Of a DNA stretch of 12,500 nucleotides, positions 1-9,089 are shown in pieces; positions within the stretch are counted from its first letter, which is position 1, and each line of letters begins with the position of its first letter. The position numbers were made by a program, and so were the translations under genes. The DNA is taken from contig RQSC01000722.1 in the NCBI GenBank assembly GCA_013416795.1, positions 1 to 12,500 of the forward strand. The letters are read 5' to 3'. The notes beneath the pieces are model-generated. The model was not told the DNA's origin, did not search any database, and saw only the letters and a list, made by a program, of their open reading frames with translations. The DNA is from Prasinococcaceae sp. CCMP 1430. Its lineage: Eukaryota; Prasinodermophyta; Palmophyllophyceae; Prasinococcales; Prasinococcaceae.

Positions 1-1946
1 GGGTATGGCTACTCGGAGAGCGATGGATGCTCGTCGTGCCAGGCGAGTGGAAGCGTGTGGGTCGGCGCGGTGGCTGGAGCGCTCGCGCTCGCGCTCGTCG
101 TGGTGCTGCTCTACTGGCGGCCATTCCTGCCGCGCGTCGATGCCCCCCACTCGCCGCGAGACTTTGCGTACCGCTCAAAAATGCGTCGCAAGCGGCGCTT
201 CTTCTTCGTCGACCCAGCCTTCGACTCGGCGCTCCGCAGGCTCCGGCAGCGCCTCTGGCGCGAGTCCGTCGAGAGTGACCTCGAGCGCAGCAGCGCAGCG
301 GCGCACGCGCGCGTGCTGATCGCCTTCGTGCAGGTCGTCGCAACGGTGGATGTGACCTTTGACATTCCCTGGCCGAAGGCTTTCCTTGACATGGTGAAGG
401 CGCTCAAGGTGATCAACCTGGACGTGCTTGCGCTGCCCAGCGCACGCTGCTCTCTGGAAACGTGGGACTTCTTCGACAAGCTGTGGCTGTGGCTGTGCGC
501 TCCGGCGGCCTTGGGCGTCGCGACGCTCCTGCTGTACGCGGCGGGTCGCCTCTACGCCGGCGGCGACGAGGCCCTCCGCCCTCGCCTGGCGCGCTTCCGC
601 GCCAACGTGTGGCGCAACTCGCTGTTCGCCCTCTTCTTGGTCTACCCCATTCTGTCGGCCACGCTGCTGAAGACGTTTCACTGCCGCGAGGTGGACGGCG
701 CGCGCTGGCTCTCGAGCGACCTGCGCCTGCGATGCGACACCGCCGCGCACGAGCGCGCGGAGATGCTTGCGTCCGTCGGCATTGCTCTCTACGTGGCGGG
801 CATCCCGCTCTTCTTCCTGCTGGCCATGCTCCGCCACGGCGTGCCCGCCATCGCCGCCAGGCACCGCACGGCGCGGCACCGCGCGTTGCGGGAGGACCAC
901 CCGTAGCGCGAGTTGCTCCTGCGTCTGCTCCACCTGCGGCACGAGCCGTACCTCTACGCCCGCCTGCTGCGCGAGCGCGCCACCCTCGAGCAGCTGTTCG
1001 AGGGCGAGGTGCGCGTCGGGACGAGGCTCGCGCAAACGCTCGCCGGCGACGGGTCGGAGAATGCCCAGCGGCCCGGCGGTGACACCCCCGCGTCGCCGCA
1101 GTCCAAGACCGCCGGGCAGGGCGAGGACGGACCCGCGTCGCCACGGTCGGGGAAGGCATCGCGAGCGGCCTCCTTCGCCGCCGACGACGGTGCGGCGCGC
1201 GAGGCGCTGGTCGCGTGGGCGGCTGCGCACGCTCCGGTCGGCGAGCTCTGTTTCGGCGCCAAGTCGAGCGCCAGCGCGAGGGGCGCTGCGGCCGGGACGG
1301 CCGTCGGGACGTTTCTTGTCGGGGAGCGCCTTGCCGACGATATCAACGGGCCGCTCGATGCGGACGAGGCGCTCGCGATGCGCCACTGCGGCCAGCTCTT
1401 CGCCTCCTACCACACCGAGTGCTGGTATTGGGAGCTGGTGGAGCTGCTGCGCAAGCTGGTGCTGACCGGCGCGCTGGTCTTCGTCNGGTCTTCGTCGATG
1501 CCGGCGGGAGCGGCCAGGTCGCCGTCGGCCTTCTCGTCGCGTGCTTCTTCCTCGTGTCCAACCTGGCGCTCAGCCCATACGTGGACAATGCGGTGGACCG
1601 CTCCGCACAGGCGGCGCTCGTCGAGATCGCGCTGATCCTCTTCGCCGGCCTGCTGGTCAAGGTGGAGACCGTCGGCGGCACGAACGACTTGCGCGTGATC
1701 GGCGCCCTGCTGGTGGTCACGTCGGGCCTGGTGTTCGCGATGCCCGTGCTGTCGGCCGTGGTCACGCACGGCCCGGCGGCGCGGCGCGCGGCGCGCGGCA
1801 AGCTGTCCAAGCTCAGGGGCGCGCGCATGGCGAGGAGCGCGAGCCGAGGGGAGGTAGGCAAGGTAGAGGAGAAAGAGGGGGAGGGGAATGTCGATCGCGG
1901 CGCACGCGGGCTCGGGGAAGAGCGCGTCGACCTCGACCTCCAGTAA
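1..1946 (+). CDS. C-terminal part of a large polytopic membrane protein (5' end outside window; interrupted by TAG and an assembly join)
   Basis: Reading is open from base 1, so the gene starts upstream. Residues 1-18 hold a C-x-x-C pair typical of the end of a Cys-rich EGF-like ectodomain. A hydrophobic helix follows (about 20-39), then a basic linker, an amphipathic stretch with WP and NLDVLALPS motifs (about 120-150), and hydrophobic segments at about 161-182, 206-224 (with VYPILS) and 256-278 (with AGIPLFF). After a variable Ser/Ala-rich insert come the ECWYWELVELLRKL motif and three more hydrophobic segments, ending in a charged tail and TAA at 1944-1946. This order matches the C-terminal module of large TRP-like/EGF-containing proteins of algae and oomycetes; function unknown. 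An in-frame TAG lies at 904-906. The frame changes at the N (1486), exactly as expected from an uncollapsed 10-base overlap. The TAG may be a mutation, a sequence error, or the end of a short phase-0 intron (841-906, GTGCCC...CCGTAG). Family assignment is from remembered motifs. Confidence 0.7.
1476..1496. other. Assembly join: 10-base duplication around a single N
   Basis: The ten bases at 1476-1485 (ggtcttcgtc) are repeated exactly at 1487-1496, with one N between them. Counting the N plus one copy (11 bases) as artefact moves the downstream reading frame exactly onto the frame that encodes the remaining membrane segments and the TAA at 1944-1946. This looks like two contig ends that overlap but were butted together with an N, not a biological frameshift. 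Confidence 0.9.
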
Positions 1947-2089
1947 CGGTTGAATCATCAATGAAGACGCGTGCGCCGCGCGCCTTCCATTTCAAGCTGT
2001 GCCGGCCGTCGCGGTGGTCCGCCGCGGCGCGCCGGCCGGACCGCTGCGCGTGCGAATGCGCCGCGTTCCAAGAGGCGTCCACTAAGCGT

Positions 2090-2139
2090 CCCGAACCCTC
2101 GACACGACCGAAACCCGAAACCTCGACCCGAACCCTCGA
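2090..2139. repeat. Degenerate telomere-like C-strand motif with a 13-bp direct repeat
   Basis: The 13-mer cccgaaccctcga occurs at 2090-2102 and again at 2127-2139, with further CCGAAACCCGAAACC-like sequence between. It resembles a diverged CCCTAA/CCCTAAA telomeric C-strand or a plant-style telo-box. No perfect telomere unit is present, so this is similarity only. Confidence 0.4.
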
Positions 2140-2540
2140 TGTTTCTTTCCGTTTCCGCGATCCACGGTCATGTCATCACCATCAGAGAGAGTCCGATTCT
2201 CCCAAACACAGCCGACCTCGCGCGCCGCGGCGCCCCCCCGAGGAGTCATCATCATCAACGCCCCTGCAATTCGCCCTTTCGCCGTCGGCCACACACGCGC
2301 GCGCACCCAGAGGCCGCGTGGCGCGACCACGCGCCGCCGCGCGGCGCACTTTCCGCCGCAACGCGCTCTCGAGCGGCACCCCTCCCGCGCTCCCCCCCCC
2401 ACCCCCCCCACCGCGCGCGTGCAACAGGGGAGGGCCGGGGGGCGGGGGGAAGGAAGAACGCAGCAGCAGAGCGGTGGCGGGGGTTCGTCCATGTGTTCGT
2501 CCCTGTACAACTCAGGCTGCGCACGCTTGCTCTGACCACG

Positions 2541-2567
2541 GCGCGCGCGCGCGCGCGCGCGTGTGTT
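2541..2567. repeat. Alternating (GC)n(GT)n tract
   Basis: About 27 bases of strictly alternating purine-pyrimidine, (GC)n running into GTGTGT, a sequence type able to adopt Z-DNA. It sits about 245 bp upstream of the ATG of the RBM26/27-like gene. Confidence 0.7.
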
Positions 2568-2810
2568 GGGGGTTGCTTGAGGGGGCGCGCCACTGCGCGG
2601 GCGTGCCGCGCCACTCGCCGGAACCTCGCCCCCCGAAGGCCCCACCGGGGACCCCCCCCCCAGTTCCTTCCCCCCTTCTGCCCCCCCATCGCCGGCGGCG
2701 GCCGCGGCGGGGAGGGCGCCGCGCGCTCGCGGGCAGGTGAACACCCGCCCCACCACCCCGAGCCGCAGACACGCAGCACAACGCACCAGCACAACACAAC
2801 AAAACGCACC

Positions 2811-3298
2811 ATGGCGGCAGCGCAGCAGCACCCCTCTCGCCACAACCTCCTGCCCCCGTCGGACACGCCCGCCTCCCACGAGCTGTCGGCGTTCCTGCAC
2901 GACGCCCTGTCGGCGATCCCCGGCGCCGACCCGGCTACCATCTCCAAGTACGTGCTCACGATGCTGCAGCGCGACATGGGCGAGGCCGAGCTGCAGAGGT
3001 ACTGCGCCGAGCAGCTCGAGGAGATCCTTCTCGACGACGCGGCTCCCCTCACCGCCAAGCTCTTCGAGAAGCTCCGCGAGCTGCGGTCCGCCAGCGCCCC
3101 CCCGGCGCGCTACGACGACCGCCGCGACGACCGCCCCCGCGACCGGAGGTACGACGACCGCCGCGACGACGACCGCCGCCGCGGACGGAGGTATGAGGAC
3201 GACGGGCGCGGGTACCGCGACGGCGGGGGGCGCGAACGCTGGCCCGCCGAGAAGCGGCGGATCTTGGAGGTGGCGGTGGCGGCAGGCGGCTACGGCGG

Positions 3299-3331
<33 letters not shown>

Positions 3332-4732
3332 TGCGCGCGGCATGGGCGGCGGGCGCGGCATGGGCGGCGGGCGCGGTGGCGGCAGGGGCGACAGGCAGCG
3401 GCCGGGCATCCTGCCCGACCCGAACGACCCGAGCCCGCGCGCCGAGTCGAGCCTGCAGGTGCGCCGCATCCCCCCCGAGCTGCTCAACCGCGACATCCTG
3501 CGCGCGCACTTCAAGCGCTTCGGGCGCATCCTCGCGCTGCGCGTGGTGGACCTGAGCGGCGGCGACGACGCCGAGCAGCAGCAGCAGCAGCAGCAGCCGC
3601 AGCAGCGGCAAAGGCGGCGCTTCGGCGTGGCGTACGTGCAGTTCTTCTCCCCGGGCGACGCCCGCGACGCGCTCGAGTGCCCCGACTGGGTGCTCGGCAA
3701 CCGCGGCATCACGCTCGAGTACGCGCGGAAGGAGTGCCTCGACGAGGACGAGGCGCGCGCGCGGCGCGCCAAGCTGATGACGCCCGAGGAGAGGAAGCAG
3801 CAGCGCCGAGAGAGGGCCGAGGCGGCGTCGCGGGCCAAGCAGGAGGCCGCGGCGAGGCGCGCCGAGGAGCAGGCCGAGCTCGCGCGCAAGAAGGCCGAGC
3901 TGGCGTCCATCCAGAAGCAGAAGGCCGCCGTGCTCCAGCAGGCCATCAAGACCCAGAAGGCCATGCTGGCCCAGCTCGGCGAGGAGGTCGACGACGGGGA
4001 GGCTGCCGGTGCCGACGCGGAGATGGCCGACGCGGGGCCCGGCAGCGAGGGCGGCTCCCAGCGGCAGGGGGAGGAGGAGGGGACGCGGCAGGAGCCGGAG
4101 GCCGAAGCGGCCGAGGAGATCGACCCCGAGGCCGCCGCAGCAGCGGCGGCGGAGGCCGCCGCCGCCGCGGAGGCCGCCGAGAGGGAGCGCGCCGCCATGG
4201 CCGCCCAGCTTGAGGAGGCCAAGGTGGCGGCGGCCGCGAAGGTGCGCGCCCGTGCGCCAGTCCTGCGCACCTTTTCCCGTGGCCCCCACGCCCCCCTATG
4301 CCCCTCGATCCCCCACCCCCCGTTCCCACCCCCTGCGTCGCTAACCGCGGCTCGCCGCGCCCCCCCACCTCTACCCCACCCCACCTCACCCACATACCAA
4401 AAACAAACAAACAAAAAACGAGGTGAAAGCGCGCGCGCGAGCGAGGTGTCCGGCGGCTCCGGCGGCGCTACTTCGCGGCGTAGGTCCTCTTCGACGAGCG
4501 CGTCCCGCGCGCCGCTCCCGAGGATCCCAAGCTCGCGGAGCGGCGCAGGATGCGCGAGGCTGCCGCGGCCAAGAAGGCCGAGCTCGAGGCGATGCGCAAG
4601 AAGATCCAAGCGCAGCTGCTCTCGCACAAGAAGACGGAGGCCCCGCCCGCCGGCGCGGGCGACAAGGCCACCGGCGCGGACGCCACCGTCGCGCGCGAGG
4701 ACGCGCCCGCGGACGCGCCCGCGGACGAGTGA
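2811..4732 (+). CDS. RBM26/RBM27-like RNA-binding protein (PWI-like domain, RRM, coiled coil), two exons
   Basis: Exons 2811-4241 and 4484-4732 encode 559 aa. Residues about 23-93 form a PWI-like helical domain with the RBM26/27 hallmark ADPATISKYVLTML followed by a conserved C..QLEEIL. An Arg/Asp-rich stretch (about 100-145) and a Gly-Met-Arg stretch (160-197) follow. The RRM (about 214-306) has RNP2 LQVRRI and RNP1 FGVAYVQF, with a polyQ insert (256-262) in the loop between. A long coiled coil (324-394) contains the family-like QKQKAAVLQQAIKTQKAML; then come an acidic segment, an Ala-rich helix, and in exon 2 a further coil. In animals RBM26/27 act with ZFC3H1-MTR4 in nuclear poly(A) RNA targeting to the exosome; a similar nuclear role is inferred here. 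I see no CCCH zinc finger, which the animal proteins have. The start has A at -3 and G at +4. An alternative phase-0 donor exists at 4224. Confidence 0.85.
4242..4483 (+). other. Phase-0 intron of the RBM26/27-like gene
   Basis: Donor AAG|GTGCGC, acceptor GCGTAG|GTC, 242 nt. In the frame used by exon 2 the acceptor TAG itself is a stop, so exon 2 cannot begin earlier than 4484. The coiled-coil composition resumes directly after it. The interior is C-rich and then A/C-rich (a CAAACAAACAAA-like stretch near 4400), unlike the coding flanks. The upstream frame stays open through the intron, so retention would give a different Arg/Ser-rich C-terminus running to 4952 rather than an immediate stop. 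Confidence 0.85.
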
Positions 4733-5114
4733 GCGCGGCCGAGCGCGCCTCGATGGGCACCGGCGCGCCGAGCCGTCGCCGCGCTCGGGCCCCAGCGCCC
4801 GCACTCCACCTAGCCACAGGCGCGCGCGCGCGCCGCACTCGCCCCACGCGCGGCACGTAAGGGCTCCAGCGACGGCCTTGCCGCCCTCGATCGCTCTGCC
4901 GCTCCTGGCGAAGACGGAGGCGCGCGCGGCACGCCGGGGGCATGCGTCGTAGAGTACGTCTTACCGTGAGTGGCTGGCGCGGAAACTACAGGAGCGCAGC
5001 ACCACCCTTCCGGGGCTCCTCCGGCCCCGGCCCGCACCCGCCCGCCGGCGCCTCGCCCGCCGGCGCATCGTCCTCGGCCGCCCCGCCACGCTGTTTCAGC
5101 CCCGCCGCCGCGCC
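4733..5114. other. Convergent intergenic region (3' ends of RBM26/27-like and cpn60 genes)
   Basis: The two flanking genes end toward each other here. The stretch is GC-rich with short GCGC runs. I see no protein, RNA gene or AATAAA-type signal in it; it presumably contains both 3' UTRs. Confidence 0.6.
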
Positions 5115-6731
5115 TTACATGCCCGGCATGCCGGTCATGCCGTTGAGCGTGGGCGCCGGGCCCGAGGGGGCGGGCACGTTCTCGGTCATGACCGCCTGCG
5201 TGGTGAGCACCATGCCCGCGATGGACGCCGCGTTCTCGATGGCGCAGCGCGTGACCTTGGCGGGGTCGATGACGCCCGCCTCGAGCATGTCGCAGTAGGT
5301 GTCGTTCATGGCGTTGTAGCCCATCTCCCACTCGTCGTGCTGCACCTTCTCGACCACCACGGCGCCCTCGACGCCCGCGTTCTCCGCGATGAGGCTCAGG
5401 GGGTGGATGAGGCCCTTCATGACGATGTCGGCGCCCAGCTTCTCCTCGTCGTCGAGGAGCGTCTCGCGGATGGCCGGCACGAGCGTCGAGAGGTGCGCCA
5501 TGGCCGCGCCGCCGCCCGGCGCGATGCCCTCCTCCACCGCCGAGAAGGTGGCGTTCTTGGCGTCCTCGATGCGCAGCTTGCGGTCCTCGAGCTCGGTCTC
5601 GGTGGCCGCCCCCACCTTGATGACCGCCACGCCGCCCGCCAGCTTGGCGATGCGCTCGCTGAGCTTCTCGGTGTCGTACACGCTGTCGGTGCGCTCGAGC
5701 TCCTGCCGGATCTGGCGCACGCGCGCGCTGATCTCCTCCTTGGTGGCCGCGTTGGCGATGAGCGTGGTCGAGTTGTTCGTGACGGTGCACTTGCGGGCGT
5801 CGCCCAGCATGTCGCCGGTGGCCTTCTCGACGGACATGCCCAGGTCGCGCGCGACGTACTCGGCGCCGGTCACGATGGCGATGTCCTGAAGCAGCGCCTT
5901 GCGGCGCTCGCCGAAGCCCGGCGCCTTGATGGCGCACACGTTGAGCACGCCGCGCATCTTGTTGACCACCAGCGTGGCGAGGGCCTCGTCGGTGACGTCC
6001 TCGGCGATGATGAGCAGCTGCTTGCTGACCTTGTTCATCTCCTCGAGGATGGGCACGATCTGCTTGATGTCGGAGATCTTCTCGTCGGTGATGAGCACCT
6101 TGCAGTTCTCGAACTCGGTGAGCAGCTTCTCCTGGTTGGTCACGAACTGCGGCGAGATGTAGCCGCGGTCGATCTCCATGCCCTCCTCGACCTCCACGGT
6201 GGTCTCGAAGGTGGAGCCGGTCTCGATGGACAGCACGCCGTCGGTGCCCACCTTCTCGACGGCGTCCGCGATCAGGTCGCCCACGTACATGTCGTTGCCC
6301 GCGCTGATGGAGGCCACGTTGCGGATGTCGTCCGTGCCCTCGACGGGCTTGGCGCGCTCGCGCAGCGCCTTGACGAGGGCGGCCGCGGTCTTGTCGATGC
6401 CGCGCTTGACGTTGACCGGGTTGGCGCCCGACGCGACGGCGGCCAGGCCGAGCTTGACGAAGCTGCGGGCGAGCACCGACGCGGTGGTGGTGCCGTCGCC
6501 GGCGCTGTCGTTGGTGCGGCCCGCCACCTCGCGGATGAGCTGGGCGCCGGCGTTCTCGACGGCGTCCTCGAGGTCGATGGCGCGCGCGATGGACACGCCG
6601 TCGTTGATGACGCGCGGGTAGCCCGTCTTGTCCTCGAGCACGACGTTGCGGCCGCGGGGGCCGATGGTCACGCCGACCGCGTCGGCCACCTGCGCGCGGG
6701 AGGGCGGGCGGCGCGGGCGGCGCGGAGGCAT
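5115..6731 (-). CDS. cpn60: Plastid-type 60-kDa chaperonin (Cpn60/GroEL), N-terminus uncertain
   Basis: The certain part runs from Val at 6689 to TAA at 5115 (524 aa) and matches GroEL from about residue 23 to the end. Visible landmarks are [11 protein letters not shown] and NDGVSIA (equivalents of nucleotide-site Asp52), AGDGTTTA (Asp87), the apical-domain phrase [47 protein letters not shown], the RIEDA Asp (Asp398 equivalent), APGGGAAM and a Gly-Met tail ending [23 protein letters not shown] and DPAKVTRCA(I/L)NAAS(I/V)AGMVLTTQA are plastid/cyanobacterial rather than mitochondrial forms. It should form a stacked-ring ATP-driven folding chamber in the plastid stroma. The nearest in-frame ATG is 6729-6731, but it gives only about 14 Arg/Pro-rich residues and lacks the conserved start of the family. 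A good acceptor (pyrimidine-rich then GCGCAG|GTG, junction 6690/6689) suggests an upstream exon with the targeting peptide. Confidence 0.93.
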   Translation of the reverse strand: MPPRRPRRPPSRAQVADAVGVTIGPRGRNVVLEDKTGYPRVINDGVSIARAIDLEDAVENAGAQLIREVAGRTNDSAGDGTTTASVLARSFVKLGLAAVASGANPVNVKRGIDKTAAALVKALRERAKPVEGTDDIRNVASISAGNDMYVGDLIADAVEKVGTDGVLSIETGSTFETTVEVEEGMEIDRGYISPQFVTNQEKLLTEFENCKVLITDEKISDIKQIVPILEEMNKVSKQLLIIAEDVTDEALATLVVNKMRGVLNVCAIKAPGFGERRKALLQDIAIVTGAEYVARDLGMSVEKATGDMLGDARKCTVTNNSTTLIANAATKEEISARVRQIRQELERTDSVYDTEKLSERIAKLAGGVAVIKVGAATETELEDRKLRIEDAKNATFSAVEEGIAPGGGAAMAHLSTLVPAIRETLLDDEEKLGADIVMKGLIHPLSLIAENAGVEGAVVVEKVQHDEWEMGYNAMNDTYCDMLEAGVIDPAKVTRCAIENAASIAGMVLTTQAVMTENVPAPSGPAPTLNGMTGMPGM

Positions 6732-6988
6732 CGTACGGCGGCATGGATCCGCGCGGTGGCGGCCAGCTGACGCCCGAGCGCCGCACCGCTGCTGCGTCGT
6801 AGCCTCGCTGCGACAACAGCAGCAGCAGCACACACACAAAAAAAGACGTTGCGAGAGAGACACACGGCCCTGCCGCAGGCGCACGCTCGGGCGGGGTGCG
6901 GGGGGGGTAGGAGGCGCTGTGGGAGACGCACAGAGTCGCGGCGGCGACGGGGTTGAAGTGGGGAGGAGGAGGGCGAGGCGGTGGTTGC

Positions 6989-7013
6989 CGCCGCGGCGCG
7001 CAGCGCCGCGGCG
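6989..7013. repeat. Perfect 11-bp inverted repeat with 3-nt loop
   Basis: CGCCGCGGCGC at 6989-6999 and its exact reverse complement at 7003-7013 flank the loop GCA. The very GC-rich hairpin would lie in the 5' leader or first intron of the cpn60 transcript. Confidence 0.7.
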
Positions 7014-7169
7014 CGGGGCGCGCGGCGTGTGGTGCGTCTGCTCCCTTCCGCCCCGCGCGTCACAATTCGCGGTGAGCCCGGTGAGGATCAAAAATTGGCG
7101 CAGAAAATTCAAACCGTTGGCGGTACGAACAGAAGCGCCGAGGAGGAGTCTCATTTGAGCAGCTTTGTA

Positions 7170-7171
<2 letters not shown>

Positions 7172-7209
<38 letters not shown>

Positions 7210-7352
7210 CACACATGCACACATGCACACACACACACGCACACACACACATGCACACACACACATGCACACATGCACACACACACACGCACACAAACAC
7301 ACACATGCACACACACACACGCACACATGCACACACATGCACACACACACGC
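7172..7352. repeat. Long (CA)n microsatellite with ATGCAC/ACGCAC interruptions
   Basis: About 180 bp of CA repeat, a pure run first, then CA blocks separated by recurring ATG and ACG interruptions (ACACATGCACACA-like units). Any open frames across it encode only Thr-His or Cys-Val alternation and are not genes. On the minus (cpn60) strand it reads as (GT)n. Confidence 0.95.
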
Positions 7353-7593
7353 GTCCAGGTGATGGATGAAAGTATCTGTGTGCGCAAACATTGCCAGCGC
7401 AACATTAAATGATCCAAGGGAGATGATAATGACTGTTAGCTGTGCTGTGCGTGTGCACATAAATACACACGTGCGCGGCACGTGGCCTCTCTCTCGCTCG
7501 CACGCGCGCGCACATGTGTGAGCGGTGGCACGCACTTGCGAGGGCGCGGAGGCGTGCGCAAGGTGCCACACACACACACACACGCACACACAC

Positions 7594-7631
7594 ACACACT
7601 TGTGCTTACGCAGACACACTTGTGCTTACGC
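7594..7631. repeat. Short tandem repeat, 20-bp period, two copies
   Basis: The 18-mer acacacttgtgcttacgc occurs at 7594-7611 and 7614-7631, directly after a CA block (about 7567-7599). It lies about 75 bp upstream of the oxidoreductase ATG and may be in its leader. Confidence 0.75.
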
Positions 7632-7704
7632 GCACGAGCACGCGCGTCAGTCACTACCCCCCCCAGCCCGCAGCCCCCAGCTGATCCACCGCCCCGCCGT
7701 TAGC

Positions 7705-9089
7705 ATGGCGGCCCAGATGCGCGCGTGGCGCGCCGGCGCGTACGCGCCCGGCGGCGACGTGGCGGCGGCGCTCAAGGCGGGCACCGCGGTGTCGCTGGAG
7801 CGCCTGCCGGTGCCCGCGCCCGCCGCGGGCGAGGTGCGCGTCAGGGTGTCGTACGCCGCGGTCAACCCCATCGACTGGAAGCTGCTCACCGGCGGCCTGC
7901 ACGCCGCGGCGCCGGTGTCCTTCCCCGCCACGCTGGGCTTCGACCTGTCGGGCGTGGTGGACGCCGTGGGCGCCGGCGTGGACGACCCCGAGCTGGGCGT
8001 CGGCGCCGAGGTGATCGGCAACACGGGCCTCGCCGAGACGTGCAAGCTGCCCCCGCCGGCCGCCGGCAGCTGCGGCGCCATGGCCGAGTACGCCGTGCTG
8101 CCCGCGTCGTGCGTGGCGCCGTTGGCGGGCGCCGGGGTGGGCCTCAAGGAGGCGGCGGGGCTGCCGCTGGTGGGGCTCACCGCGTACCAGGCGCTGCGCA
8201 CGGGCTCGGGCGGCGTGTCCATGGTGGACGGCGGCCCGCTGGGCGACCTGCGCGCGGGCGACAAGCTGCTCGTGCTGGGCGGCGCGTCGGCCACCGGCGC
8301 CTGCGCGCTGCAGATCGCGCGCGCGCTCAACGACGCGGCGGGCGACGCGGGCGAGAAGGCGGGCACCATCGCCACCACCGCCTCGTCGAGCCTCATGCCC
8401 GACGGCAAGACCACCAAGATCGACCACGTCAAGAGCCTCGGCGCGACCAAGGTCATCGACTACAGGACGCAGAAGTGGGCGGACGAGCTCGAGGGCGAGG
8501 GCTTCGACCTCATCTACGACGTGGTGGGCGACGCCGCCGACCTCGCGGCCGCGCCGCGCGTGCTCCGCAAGGGGGGGCTCTTCGTGTCCACCGCCAACTT
8601 CGACCCGGCCAGCAAGAGCACCGAGGTGCGTGGGAGCGCGCGAGGCGCGTGGGTGCGCGCGTCCGGTCGGCGCGCGCGTGTGTGGAAGGGTGTTTGTGTG
8701 TGTGTGTGTGTGTGCGTGTGTGCGCGCGCGTGTGTGTGTGTATGTGTATTTGTTCGCGTGCGTGTGTGTCCTGCAGAAGCGTGTGGGTATGCACGTCAAT
8801 TGACGCCACGACACACTCACACAAACATGCGCACGCGCACCTCTGGCGCACGTGCGAATGCGCGCGGCCATGCGTTTGCGCGGACCGCAACGCGCAGGAC
8901 GTGCGCTTCGCCAACTTCTTCTACGCCGCCAACGGCGCCGACCTGCGCGAGCTGGTGCGCCTGGCGGGCGCCGGGGCGCTGAGCGTGGGCGTCGAGAAGG
9001 TGTACGCCGTCGATGAGCTCCCCGCGGCCATCGAGAGGTCGATGAGCGGCAAGGCCAGCGGCAAGCTGCTGCTCAAATTCGAGGAGTAG
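7705..9089 (+). CDS. Zinc-free MDR oxidoreductase (quinone/enone reductase type), two exons
   Basis: Exons 7705-8625 and 8898-9089 encode 370 aa, the usual size for the medium-chain dehydrogenase/reductase family. The N-terminal GroES-like fold carries VSYAAVNPIDWKLLTGG (about 49-64) and GFDLSGVVDAVGAGV (78-92), both typical of the quinone oxidoreductase branch. The Rossmann domain has LVLGGASATGA (189-199) as its dinucleotide loop, KSLGATKVIDY (243-253) and FDLIYDVVGD (267-276). The C-terminus ERSMSGKASGKLLLKFE matches the family end. Catalytic and structural zinc ligands are absent, so an NADPH-dependent reductase of quinones or alpha,beta-unsaturated carbonyls is likely; plant relatives include the chloroplast envelope quinone oxidoreductase homologue. 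Residues about 223-239 form an insertion after the first Rossmann strands. ATG has A at -3 and G at +4. No transit peptide is evident. The exact substrate cannot be told. Confidence 0.9.
8626..8897 (+). other. Phase-0 intron of the oxidoreductase gene with GT-rich 5' and AC-rich 3' parts
   Basis: Donor GAG|GTGCGT, acceptor GCGCAG|GAC, 272 nt, not a multiple of three. Removing it joins DPASKSTE to DVRFANFF in a continuous MDR fold. A (GT)n/(GCGT)n tract fills about 8692-8768, and a CA-rich stretch (CACACTCACACAAACATGCGCACGC-like) lies at about 8809-8841, so the transcript carries complementary GU and AC segments in that order. Confidence 0.9.

Larger units (their letters stand above)
1947..2810. 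promoter_or_regulatory. Intergenic region and presumed promoter/5' leader of the RBM26/27-like gene
   Basis: No protein family is recognisable in any frame; the open frames here are GC-driven and low in complexity. The stretch holds a degenerate telomere-like motif (2090-2139), runs of C at about 2393-2412 and 2650-2690 (G-runs on the minus strand, possible G-quadruplexes) and an alternating GC/GT tract (2541-2567). No clear TATA box is visible. The last 60 bases before the ATG are rich in A and C and nearly free of T, as expected for an unstructured 5' leader. The start is in a good context (A at -3, G at +4). Confidence 0.45.
6732..7704. promoter_or_regulatory. Head-to-head region between cpn60 (-) and oxidoreductase (+) genes
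   Basis: This 970-bp stretch should hold the promoters of both flanking genes and any missing 5' exon of cpn60. I searched the minus strand for a GroEL N-terminus and found none. An AT-richer patch at about 7075-7130 contains ATTGGCGC (reverse: GCGCCAAT, a CCAAT-like and E2F-like core) and a second TTGGCGG. On the minus strand a long pyrimidine stretch ends in GTTGTCGCAG near 6812-6850, another possible acceptor. A CA microsatellite (7172-7352), a unique AT-moderate stretch (7353-7480) and a second short CA block precede the oxidoreductase ATG. Promoter roles are inferred. Confidence 0.4.

Noticed and set aside
175-1413. 412-codon minus-strand frame across the membrane protein
   Set aside because: Arg/Gly/Val-rich shadow, while the plus strand carries coherent hydrophobic segments and family motifs.
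2082-4289. 735-codon minus-strand open frame opposite the RBM26/27-like gene
   Set aside because: It is antisense to a well-supported gene and its Leu/Gly/Arg-rich, low-complexity composition is what high GC gives by chance.
5337-6770. 477-codon plus-strand open frame opposite cpn60
   Set aside because: A shadow of the highly conserved Cpn60 reading on the other strand; Leu/Val/Asp/His-rich with no recognisable domain.
7151-7417. Open frames through CA/GT repeats encoding Thr-His or Cys-Val alternation
   Set aside because: They are translations of dinucleotide repeats. The same applies to frames at 10430-11200 and 11294-12500.
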